10,361 bases of DNA from Nitrospiria bacterium (lineage in GTDB: Bacteria > Nitrospirota > Nitrospiria > Nitrospirales > UBA8639). Every line of letters begins with the position of its first letter. The stretch's first letter is position 1. Shown here piece after piece: positions 1-7,288 of the stretch. Location of the stretch: contig JAUIKP010000073.1 in assembly GCA_030430725.1 (NCBI GenBank), positions 1 to 10,361 on the forward strand. The letters are read 5' to 3'. Position numbers and translations under genes: made by a program. Below the pieces are notes generated by a model. It had not been told where the DNA came from and ran no database searches. It worked only from the letters and a program-made list of their open reading frames with translations.

Positions 1-891
1 ATCATCCAAAAGAATGTGAATATTGTTGAGCCCTGGCGAAATGGTGATGGCCCGATTGAACCGATCCGCATATTCCTGAGTATGATGAGCATCATCAATT
101 CGGATGGTCAGCGATCGCGCGACGGGCAATTCGGAATACACCTCAACGCGGAAATGCGAAAACCCTCGCCAATCCGGATAGGGCTCCACAAGGCGAATAC
201 CCGGATAATGTGCCGGGGAGCACCTCACATGCCCCACGGTATCGCCCGGAGGTTTCTCCCAGCCTGAAGGCGGAGGAACAACCTGAACGACGCAGTCTTT
301 TCCTTTGACAAACAGCATTTCCCATGCGGAAGAAAATTGAACCAGTGAAGGGAATCTGGCAGCCCGGTCCCAATAGGCATAGCTCCAGAGAAGCACCGGA
401 CTGAGGGCGACCACCACAAGCAACCCGACTCCGGCATGAACCAGGTGCTTTCCTGGAGCCAACCGGCATATGGCACCACGTCCGGTACATCTTGGATCGT
501 ACGTGACAGAAAATCCCAGCGCCGCCACAGTTCCCGAAATATCCCGCCAAAGGTCTGTCCAATCCCCAAAACGACTCGAACTGAACGACTGCACTCCTTC
601 GGTCAATGCACCCAGAATCACGGCCACAATAAAAGCCATGCCATATTGGCCCCCAACGGACCACCCTCGGGGCTCACCAAGCTGTCGTGCCAGATACAAG
701 AGGAGGATGGCCACGCCACCAAATAATGGAAAATGACAAAAGTCGTAGAAGGCTTTCAGGAGAATGGTATGAGTGGGAACGGGAATCCAAAGGAGAGCGA
801 TACAACTCAAGAGGGCCAGAACCAGACCAGGGACCATGACGGGGGATGCCATAGATCGCTGATTGGATTTCCGGCCTGTCTGATCTGTCAC
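1..891 (-). CDS. VanZ-like membrane protein with extracytoplasmic sugar-binding-like domain (partial, 3' end beyond window)
   Basis: The frame is open from 891 to the left edge, giving 297 codons without a stop; the C-terminus lies outside the window. About five hydrophobic segments are visible (residues near 18-37, 52-68, 82-100, 118-130 and 148-172). Between them are VanZ-family signatures: an HFPLFGG segment near residue 53, then ALTEGVQSF (95-103) and the FGDWTDLWRDISGT run (108-121), which resembles the family's E-x2-Q ... R-x-x-D-x-x-D-x-x-x-N/D-x-x-G pattern. From about residue 178 to the end is a soluble, probably periplasmic region. Its DWRGF, RIDDAHH, YADRFNR and SPGLN-type strands look like a jelly-roll carbohydrate-binding fold, which is inference. 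VanZ itself is linked to teicoplanin resistance, but most homologues have no known function. The GTG start at 891 has GAG six bases upstream and gives a positively charged N-terminus; ATG at 852 is an alternative without a clear ribosome site. It lies 11 bases after lhr, so it is probably co-transcribed. Confidence 0.75.
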   Translation of the reverse strand, partial: MTDQTGRKSNQRSMASPVMVPGLVLALLSCIALLWIPVPTHTILLKAFYDFCHFPLFGGVAILLLYLARQLGEPRGWSVGGQYGMAFIVAVILGALTEGVQSFSSSRFGDWTDLWRDISGTVAALGFSVTYDPRCTGRGAICRLAPGKHLVHAGVGLLVVVALSPVLLWSYAYWDRAARFPSLVQFSSAWEMLFVKGKDCVVQVVPPPSGWEKPPGDTVGHVRCSPAHYPGIRLVEPYPDWRGFSHFRVEVYSELPVARSLTIRIDDAHHTQEYADRFNRAITISPGLNNIHILLDD

Positions 892-902
892 AACACGCTC
901 GA

Positions 903-3900
903 TCAAGCCAGACTGACTACGGAGGATATATCGGCAGACGGCACACCGTTTCGGAAAACAATCGGTTTGGTCGTGTTCGGGGAGATCCGTTCACCCGGCA
1001 AAATAATGCCGACCAGATTTAACGGATCGGCGGACGAAAGACGAATCTCCTCCGCTCCGGCTTGAATATCACGGCGTACCGCCCGCAAGGATTCCACCGC
1101 CTCCGGTAATGCGAACTGTTCCCCCGTAAAACCATTCACAAACCGGCCACCCCGCATTTCTCCCCGCCATTCCAGCTTTCGGTATTGCACCAGCAGTTCC
1201 CGCCAGGTTACCGGCAATGATTCCCGTTTGAGCAGATCCCGGAAGACGACGCCATAACGATGCGCCAATTGCCTGGCCCACTGCTCATGCGGGTGAGAAC
1301 GAGCCGACGGTTCCTCCTCATGTGCCCCAGGATCACCCTGGAACAGATCCCAACGCCCGACACTCTGCCCCGGCCGTCGCGCGCGATCCTTGCCCTCGGC
1401 CCGCCGGCGTCGAGGATCGAGCAGCGCCCGCATGGGATCAAATCCGTCAGCGGTCACCAACCCGCTGGCCACCAGTTCCCACAAGGCCTGCTCCACTTCC
1501 GCGGACAGATGTCCTGTTCGACCGGTCAGATCCGAAAAAAAACATGCACCACGACGATCCAGGCAATCCCAAACGGCTTGCGCCACGCCACTCAGATGCA
1601 ACCTCATTCCAAGCGGCCCTACAGATGTTCCCGGTTTGGCCATACCCAATATCCAACTCACATCCTGCCGTCGCAAAAAACTTATGGGAGCCAGCCTGGT
1701 CGGCGTCAACGGCCGGAATACCGGAACGGCGGCACCGGTATCTAAGGCATAGGCGTCTGTTCCCGGTTCTGTCCCTACCACAGGTAAGAGGGTGCCCTTG
1801 CTTTCCGGAGGAGTCAGACGTCCCCAGGCCACTTCCCCGCGCAGACACAAATGATCCAGCCACTCGGGTTTGTAGTGAGCCAGGCGAGTTGTGAGGAGCG
1901 AAGGTTCCCACGCCGAAGCCGGCGCTTCAAATCCTGCCAACTGGTGAATCACTTCACGTAGCCCGGCTTCTCCGTGCAATTGTGTGCCAGACGCCCGATG
2001 CTGCCATCGAAAGAGAAACCGCATAAAATCCGATGCGGCGACCGGCTCGATTTCCCGGCGCAATGACGTGACCGTACGCCGATGAATACGAGCCAAAAGA
2101 CTGCGATCACACCATTCTTCTTCAACGGCATGGTTAGCAATCCTCTGCTCTTCTCTCGTCGAGGAACCGGTCAAAGCATCCATCCGTGAGGAAGGACGAA
2201 AATGACCTCGAAGGACCTGACCTTCTCCTTCCAATTGCAACAAAGCCTGCTGCACGAGTAGTGCAGGCACATGTAATCTCCGGGCCAATTCATCAGCCGT
2301 CACCGGACCGACGTGCGGCATCCAGCCTTGCACGACATCACGTGCCGCCGATGCTGCCGTGGCCGACTCATCTCCCACAGACACGGCACGGGAATTCTGT
2401 AGACCGGCCACCACATTTGCCTCTGGAAACAAGGCCTGAAGACGCATCAGATGTTCTTTGGTCGTCCAACCCTCAAGGGCTTTCGTTTCCGGAAGTCCCT
2501 CAACCGGCACCCGCAACACCAGGAGACGACCACACGACAGCAACGCATCCCCAAACTCCTGCCACGACTCACCCATGGCGATTGGCAACCATCCCAGAAC
2601 CTGAAGCACGTCGAACAGTTCATCGGCATCCCGAACCACCGGCCAGGTTTCTTCAACCACCGCATCAATGGCTGCCGCATCCAATGTCCCGATGTTCCCG
2701 TCAAAGGCCGGGGACGAAGTCCGCCGAAGATTCACGGCACGCGCACGTCGTTCTTCCAGCGGCGCATCATCCAGGAACGCATAGGGGTTGGCATGCAAAA
2801 TCTCATGGGCAAACAACGAAGGCGCAGGCGATTCCACCACCCGTACCTGAATCTCCTGATTCTCGATTCGCTCAAGCACCTGACGCAGGCCCGGTAGATC
2901 CATGGCTTCCGTCAAACAATCACGCAGGGTTTCCTGGACCAACTGATGATCCGGCACGGGAATATCTCCAACATGGTTATCGCCACAAGCCGCCGCCATC
3001 GGAAAGGCCGCCGCCAATAAATCTTCCGCCCGCATCCGTTGAAGATGCACCGGCACACGTTTGCCGTGTTGAAACCGCAACAGCGCCAACGCCCGGGTCA
3101 CATTCCATCGCCAACGAGTGAGAAAGAGTGGAGTCGCCAGTGTGGCTTGTATGAGCACTTCCCGCACCGTGTTGGAATGCACAAATCCAAAAATGGCCTC
3201 CAGGGGAAAACTATGCTGCTCACCCAGCGACAGGACCAACCCGTCATCGGTGGCGGCCGCCTGCAATTCAAAATCAAAATTCACACAAAATCGTTTGCGT
3301 AACGCCAGCCCCCATGCGCGGTTGAGCCTGCCACCAAACGGGGCATGCAACACCAGTTGCATCCCGCCGGCTTCATCAAAAAACCGTTCCGCAATTACAC
3401 AGGTCTGCGTCGGGACACCTCCGAGGATCTGTGTCCCGCCGGCGACATAGGCCAGCAATTGATCGGCACCGGCCGCATCAACTCCGCATTCCTCATACAA
3501 CCAATGCCGCGGGGTCGCATCTCCGGGGGCGGCACCCTGTTTAAGCCAATGAAAGATCTGTTCTCGCACGTCGGCCACGGCCTGAGATAATTCCAGCGAC
3601 CGGGACGGTGCTTCCCCTCGCCAGAAAGGAATGTTGGGCGGGGCGCCATGCGCATCTTCCACACGGACTTTTCCCGTTTCAATTCCCCGGATGCGCCAGG
3701 AGGTCGTACCCAGCAGCATAATATCTCCCGCCAGACTCTCAACCGCGAAATCCTCGTCCACCGTCCCCACCACGGTTCCATCCGGTTCGGCCACGACCTG
3801 ATAGGTCGCCGTTTCAGGAATCGCTCCACCGGAGGTCAACGCCGCCAACCGGCCTCCGCGTTTCGTCCGAAGCCGGCCTTCTTGACGGTCATAACTTATC

Positions 3901-5336
3901 AACGCATACAGTCGTCTGCGCCCCGGCACAAATCCCTCGGCCACCAGTTGCAGCACGGATTCAAAACTCTCCCACGTTAACTCCCGATACGGATAGGCCG
4001 ACCGGCACAATGCAAAGAGATCACGTGCATCCCATTCCTGCGCCGCGACTTCCGCAATAATCTGTTGAATCAAAATATCCAACGGGGCGGGTGGAATTGT
4101 AAGGATTTCCAATTGCCCCTGCCGGATCGCCCGGACCACCGCCGCACATTCGACTAATTCATCCCGGGTCGTACAAAACAGTCGCCCTTGTGGAACAGCC
4201 CCCACCTGGTGGCCTGCCCGCCCCACACGCTGAAGACAGGTGGCAATCGCGCGGGGGGATCCGATCTGACACACCACATCAATAAAACCGATGTCGATCC
4301 CCAATTCTAAGGACGCAGTCGCCACCATCACCTTAATTTGACCGGTCTTTAATTGTTCTTCCGCATGTAAACGAAGTTTGCGTGACAAACTGCCATGATG
4401 CGACGCAACCTGATTCTCCCCTAAACGTTCTTCCAGATGATGCGCCACCCGTTCCGCCATCCGGCGTGTGTTCACAAACACCAGGGTCGAACGACGCGGC
4501 CCGGCAATGGCGGCAATACGATCATAGATCTCCGACCAAATGGCATTCGTGGCAATCGCGCCGAGTTCATCCTTCGGGACTTCCACCTGCAGATCCAACT
4601 GCCGACGATGACCGATATCCACAATGTGACAATGGGAAGAGTCAAAGAGAGAGGGTTGCTGAGTTTTCGCGCGATGCGCGGATTCACCCAATAGAAATCG
4701 TGCCACGGTCTCCAAGGGCCGCTGCGTAGCCGACAGGCCGATGCGCACCAACCGCCGGGAAGTCACGGCATCCAACCGCTCAAGAGACAACGTCAGATGC
4801 GCGCCACGTTTATTGGGTGCAAGGGCATGAATTTCATCGACAATCACCGTATCCACGCCGGACAAGAGTTCGCGGCTCCGTTTCGCCGTCACCAAAAGAA
4901 ACAACGACTCCGGCGTGGTCACTAAAATGTGAGGCGGATGTTTGAGCTGTTGCTGGCGCTGGGCGGGAGGCGTATCTCCGGTCCGAACCTCCACACGAAT
5001 CCTCGGTCCCAAAAACCCGGCAGACAGAGCCAGCTCGCTAATCTCCGCCAACGGCAGTTCCAAATTTTTGTGAATGTCATGACTCAGCGCCCTTAGCGGC
5101 GACACATAGATAACCTGAACGCCATCTTCCAACTCCCCGTTAATCGCCTGGCGTAGTAAATGGTCGATGCACGTGAGAAAGGCTGCCAGGGTTTTACCGG
5201 AGCCCGTGGGGGCGGAGATGAGCGAATGATGTCCGGAGTGAATGGCAGGCCAACTGGCTCGCTGCACCTCGGTCGGTTCACCTAACCGGGTCCTGAACCA
5301 TTCCTGCACGACCGGATGAAACGATTGCAGCGGCAT
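903..5336 (-). CDS. lhr: Lhr-type ATP-dependent DNA helicase, long form
   Basis: The 1477-residue product is close in length to E. coli Lhr (about 1538). Superfamily 2 helicase motifs run in order: Walker A PTGSGKT (43-49), TPES (141-144), Walker B DEIH (167-170), SAT (202-204), the second RecA domain with VFVNTRR (286-292), SHHGSLSR (312-319), ATASLELGIDIG (339-350) and motif VI QRVGRAGHQ (369-377). After these come the Lhr-core winged-helix and beta-barrel region, including PFWRGE (570-575). A long C-terminal region (about 830-1477) ends with a GGRFV ... GEQFALPEA ... ADPLNL ... PGER series shared with E. coli Lhr. Family members translocate 3'-5' on single-stranded DNA and unwind RNA:DNA hybrids; the E. 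coli C-terminal part has uracil-DNA glycosylase activity, so a role in cytoplasmic DNA repair is likely. ATG at 5336 is the first start after an in-frame TAG at 5369-5367. The nearest purine-rich site (GAGGAG, 5357-5352) is about 15 bases upstream, which is unusually far. Confidence 0.96.
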   Translation of the reverse strand: MPLQSFHPVVQEWFRTRLGEPTEVQRASWPAIHSGHHSLISAPTGSGKTLAAFLTCIDHLLRQAINGELEDGVQVIYVSPLRALSHDIHKNLELPLAEISELALSAGFLGPRIRVEVRTGDTPPAQRQQQLKHPPHILVTTPESLFLLVTAKRSRELLSGVDTVIVDEIHALAPNKRGAHLTLSLERLDAVTSRRLVRIGLSATQRPLETVARFLLGESAHRAKTQQPSLFDSSHCHIVDIGHRRQLDLQVEVPKDELGAIATNAIWSEIYDRIAAIAGPRRSTLVFVNTRRMAERVAHHLEERLGENQVASHHGSLSRKLRLHAEEQLKTGQIKVMVATASLELGIDIGFIDVVCQIGSPRAIATCLQRVGRAGHQVGAVPQGRLFCTTRDELVECAAVVRAIRQGQLEILTIPPAPLDILIQQIIAEVAAQEWDARDLFALCRSAYPYRELTWESFESVLQLVAEGFVPGRRRLYALISYDRQEGRLRTKRGGRLAALTSGGAIPETATYQVVAEPDGTVVGTVDEDFAVESLAGDIMLLGTTSWRIRGIETGKVRVEDAHGAPPNIPFWRGEAPSRSLELSQAVADVREQIFHWLKQGAAPGDATPRHWLYEECGVDAAGADQLLAYVAGGTQILGGVPTQTCVIAERFFDEAGGMQLVLHAPFGGRLNRAWGLALRKRFCVNFDFELQAAATDDGLVLSLGEQHSFPLEAIFGFVHSNTVREVLIQATLATPLFLTRWRWNVTRALALLRFQHGKRVPVHLQRMRAEDLLAAAFPMAAACGDNHVGDIPVPDHQLVQETLRDCLTEAMDLPGLRQVLERIENQEIQVRVVESPAPSLFAHEILHANPYAFLDDAPLEERRARAVNLRRTSSPAFDGNIGTLDAAAIDAVVEETWPVVRDADELFDVLQVLGWLPIAMGESWQEFGDALLSCGRLLVLRVPVEGLPETKALEGWTTKEHLMRLQALFPEANVVAGLQNSRAVSVGDESATAASAARDVVQGWMPHVGPVTADELARRLHVPALLVQQALLQLEGEGQVLRGHFRPSSRMDALTGSSTREEQRIANHAVEEEWCDRSLLARIHRRTVTSLRREIEPVAASDFMRFLFRWQHRASGTQLHGEAGLREVIHQLAGFEAPASAWEPSLLTTRLAHYKPEWLDHLCLRGEVAWGRLTPPESKGTLLPVVGTEPGTDAYALDTGAAVPVFRPLTPTRLAPISFLRRQDVSWILGMAKPGTSVGPLGMRLHLSGVAQAVWDCLDRRGACFFSDLTGRTGHLSAEVEQALWELVASGLVTADGFDPMRALLDPRRRRAEGKDRARRPGQSVGRWDLFQGDPGAHEEEPSARSHPHEQWARQLAHRYGVVFRDLLKRESLPVTWRELLVQYRKLEWRGEMRGGRFVNGFTGEQFALPEAVESLRAVRRDIQAGAEEIRLSSADPLNLVGIILPGERISPNTTKPIVFRNGVPSADISSVVSLA

Positions 5337-5393
5337 AAGATCCGGTACACTCTCCTCATGTTGACACTAACATCCAATTGGAAGCCAATCCTC

Positions 5394-5423
5394 ATTGTAC
5401 TGACTCGTTTCCATTAAGGACAA
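5394..5423 (-). promoter_or_regulatory. Candidate sigma-70 promoter for lhr
   Basis: Read on the minus strand, TTGTCC (5423-5418, four of six matches to TTGACA) is followed after 18 bases by TACAAT (5399-5394, five of six matches to TATAAT). The predicted start of transcription is near 5387, giving a leader of about 50 bases before the lhr ATG. It is the best pair I could find upstream of lhr by eye; no scoring was done. Confidence 0.4.
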
Positions 5424-5816
5424 ACATCCACCGGGACGACGGTGTTCCTCTTAGGTACCGTGCAAAGGTCCATCTCCAGATTGGAATGTCCCAATCAGAG
5501 CTGACAGGTTTGCCGCAAATGGAGATCCTCGGGATTCTAAGCCGTATGAGCCATTTCTTACCCGGGAGGCGAAACCATCAGCCGTCAGATTTGGCGTATG
5601 GCTCTAAAACCGACTCCTTCCCGATTGAATGAAACCGTTTCGAAGACGATAACCTCATTCCATTTTCAAACGTGCTTCATCCCCCCCCAAAGGCCTGAAA
5701 GGCATTCAATCGCCCGGGTTCCGGCTTGCTCTTCAGGTTGAGTCATGACCAGGCGTAGTACTCGCCGAGGATATGGGGGATGCACTTTTTGTCATGGTCT
5801 TTTGAGAAATACCCTT

Positions 5817-5822
5817 TATAAT
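5817..5822 (+). promoter_or_regulatory. Candidate -10 element for the SGNH hydrolase gene
   Basis: A perfect TATAAT lies 35 bases before the ATG at 5858. It is flanked by CCCTT and AAGGG, so it sits in the loop of a short inverted repeat that could be a regulator site. No good -35 element occurs 16-18 bases upstream; TTGTCA (5789-5794) is 22 bases away. The call is tentative. Confidence 0.35.
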
Positions 5823-5857
5823 AAGGGCGATGGAAGTCCCGATACATCAATGATCCA

Positions 5858-7120
5858 ATGATCAAACAAAAGTCTGTATGGCTATACATCCTTTTAGCGT
5901 GTTTGGTGTATGGCAGCATGGAGGGCATTTCCTACCTGGGCTTGCGGCTTCTCCAGGGCAAGGGAGTGAGCTATCAACCCCTGGCTTCCCGGCTTTCTCA
6001 GAAACAAAAGCAACTTATTCAACGCCGCCTTGAGGACAGTGTCCCTCTAAGCGGCCACCACCCCGTTCTGGGCTGGGCACCTAAACCGCATTCTCACTCG
6101 AAGGACGTCAGAATAAACTCTCAAGGCATCAGAGCCGATCATGATTTTGCTCATCGTATTCATCCGGAAGTCGTAAGAGTCTCGGCATTCGGCGACTCCT
6201 TCACCTTCGGAGAGGAAGTCGCAAACGAGGATACATGGGAATATCAATTAGAAGAGCAGGATCCTCGCATTGAGGTCCTGAATTTCGGCGTCGGTGCGTA
6301 TGGGTTGGATCAGGCATATATGCGGTATATGCAGGACGGAATCCCGTTTAATTCTGACATCGTCCTCATTGGATTTATGTCTGAAAACATCTATCGTAAT
6401 TTAAATGTGTTTCGTCCCTTCTACCATTCTTCCTATGCCACGAATTTCTATACCAAACCACGATTTCTTCTTGAGAACGAGAGCCTTGTACTCCTCAATA
6501 ATCCCTTAACGACCACCAGCGATTATTGGCGTCTCCTCAGGCACGATGAGATCGTGCTCCGAGAGATCGGGACCCATGATTATTTTTATCAAATAAAATA
6601 CCTGGCGGGACCAATGGATCGGCTGCCCTCCATGCGTCTCCTGAAAATTGCCACTCGAAGTGTGAAGGAAAGGCTCAATCCGGTAGTGACACCTGAAGGG
6701 TCTTATGCCGTCCATTCAGAAGGCTTCCACCTCACCACAAGACTGCTGGAGGAGTTCTATTGTGCGGCACTCCGGCATGAATCCTTACCGGTCATTGTCA
6801 TCTTTCCGGACCTCGGCGATTTCAGAAGGCACCGCAGGCACCAGGGAAAACGGTATGAGCCACTGCTGGAGCATATACACAAAAAAGGGGGTCGGGTTCT
6901 TGACATATTAAATGCCTTGGTTGCCTTTGACTCTGCGCTACCCACAGATCGACTCACGGTTGGAAAGTGGGGACACTTCTCCCGCCTCGGCAATTCGATT
7001 GTCGCCGGGTCCATAAGAAATTATATGAACAATGAGGAATTGGTGAAAAGAAACCACGTCAAGGCGCTCGTTCGCGCAGCCTGCACCACAACCTATTGCT
7101 GTCCGAACTCCACTCCATAA
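5858..7120 (+). CDS. Membrane-anchored SGNH/GDSL-type hydrolase family protein
   Basis: The 420-residue product starts with a short basic stretch and a hydrophobic segment (about residues 7-30), consistent with an inner-membrane anchor or uncleaved signal and a periplasmic catalytic domain. SGNH blocks are visible: block I FGDSFTFGEE (111-120; nucleophile candidate Ser114), block II NFGVGAYGLDQ (142-152), block III GFMSENIYRN (172-181; Asn177 candidate) and block V WGHFSRLGN (371-379; His373). Such proteins are usually esterases or O-acetyl/acyl-transfer enzymes acting on glycans or lipids; the substrate here cannot be told. The usual Asp three residues before the histidine is replaced by Lys370. 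LLAC at 12-15 is not a good lipobox because hydrophobic residues continue past the Cys. The C-terminus is Cys/Thr-rich (Cys409, Cys414, Cys415). There is no strong ribosome site (GGAAG lies over 20 bases upstream), but an upstream ATG at 5850 stops at once. The gene appears monocistronic and converges on the SDR gene. Confidence 0.82.
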   Translation: MIKQKSVWLYILLACLVYGSMEGISYLGLRLLQGKGVSYQPLASRLSQKQKQLIQRRLEDSVPLSGHHPVLGWAPKPHSHSKDVRINSQGIRADHDFAHRIHPEVVRVSAFGDSFTFGEEVANEDTWEYQLEEQDPRIEVLNFGVGAYGLDQAYMRYMQDGIPFNSDIVLIGFMSENIYRNLNVFRPFYHSSYATNFYTKPRFLLENESLVLLNNPLTTTSDYWRLLRHDEIVLREIGTHDYFYQIKYLAGPMDRLPSMRLLKIATRSVKERLNPVVTPEGSYAVHSEGFHLTTRLLEEFYCAALRHESLPVIVIFPDLGDFRRHRRHQGKRYEPLLEHIHKKGGRVLDILNALVAFDSALPTDRLTVGKWGHFSRLGNSIVAGSIRNYMNNEELVKRNHVKALVRAACTTTYCCPNSTP

Positions 7121-7230
7121 AGATTCCCCTCATCGGATTGACTGGATTCTGAAATATCCACCAGGGTCATCATCACATGCCCGTCTAAAGCGGAAGGATG
7201 TTTCGCCGATGTGCCTTGACCCGCCGGAGG

Positions 7231-7255
7231 AGAAAAAAAACTCCAAGAGGCTTGC
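7231..7255 (-). terminator. Possible weak Rho-independent terminator of the SDR-DUF2867 gene
   Basis: On the minus strand, about 35 bases after the stop of the 7289-8722 gene, a short CAAG-CCT-CTTG hairpin (near 7254-7244) is followed after three bases by eight T (7240-7233). The stem is only four pairs, so termination may be inefficient. No comparable signal for the plus-strand SGNH gene is visible in the 7121-7288 gap. Confidence 0.3.
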
Positions 7256-7288
7256 AGACTGAAGCATGTAAACCTTTTTACGAAAACG

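Larger units (their letters stand above)
5337..5857. other. Intergenic region between divergent lhr and the SGNH hydrolase gene
   Basis: About 520 bases with no credible gene. The longest open frame (84 codons, plus strand, 5378-5632) has no ribosome site and no recognisable protein character. Features seen are the lhr promoter candidate at 5394-5423, a CCAATTGG palindrome near 5374-5381, and a 7-base inverted repeat GAGCCAT (5548-5554) / ATGGCTC (5598-5604) flanking a GC-rich segment with CCCGGG. There is also a run of eight C (5681-5688), a small GCCT-GAA-AGGC hairpin just after it, and a TATAAT inside CCCTT...AAGGG near 5812-5827. I recognise no known riboswitch or RNA gene, and the region may include a long 5' leader for the plus-strand gene. 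Confidence 0.6.

Noticed and set aside
143..664. Minus-strand open frame of 173 codons
   Set aside because: It is out of frame with the VanZ-like gene, which explains the same DNA with clear family motifs and hydrophobic segments.
2186..3121. Plus-strand open frame of 311 codons
   Set aside because: It lies entirely antisense to lhr, has Pro/His/Arg-rich composition typical of a shadow frame, and shows no recognisable domain.
5378..5632. Plus-strand 84-codon frame in the intergenic region
   Set aside because: There is no ribosome site, its start overlaps the lhr promoter region, and its composition resembles no protein family.
5681..5688. Run of eight C as a possible phase-variation tract
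   Set aside because: It lies far from any start codon and between no evident -35/-10 pair, so there is no mechanism to support switching.
5858..5928. SGNH protein as a lipoprotein (LLAC at residues 12-15)
   Set aside because: The residue two before the Cys is Leu and the hydrophobic stretch continues well past the Cys, which fits a membrane anchor better.
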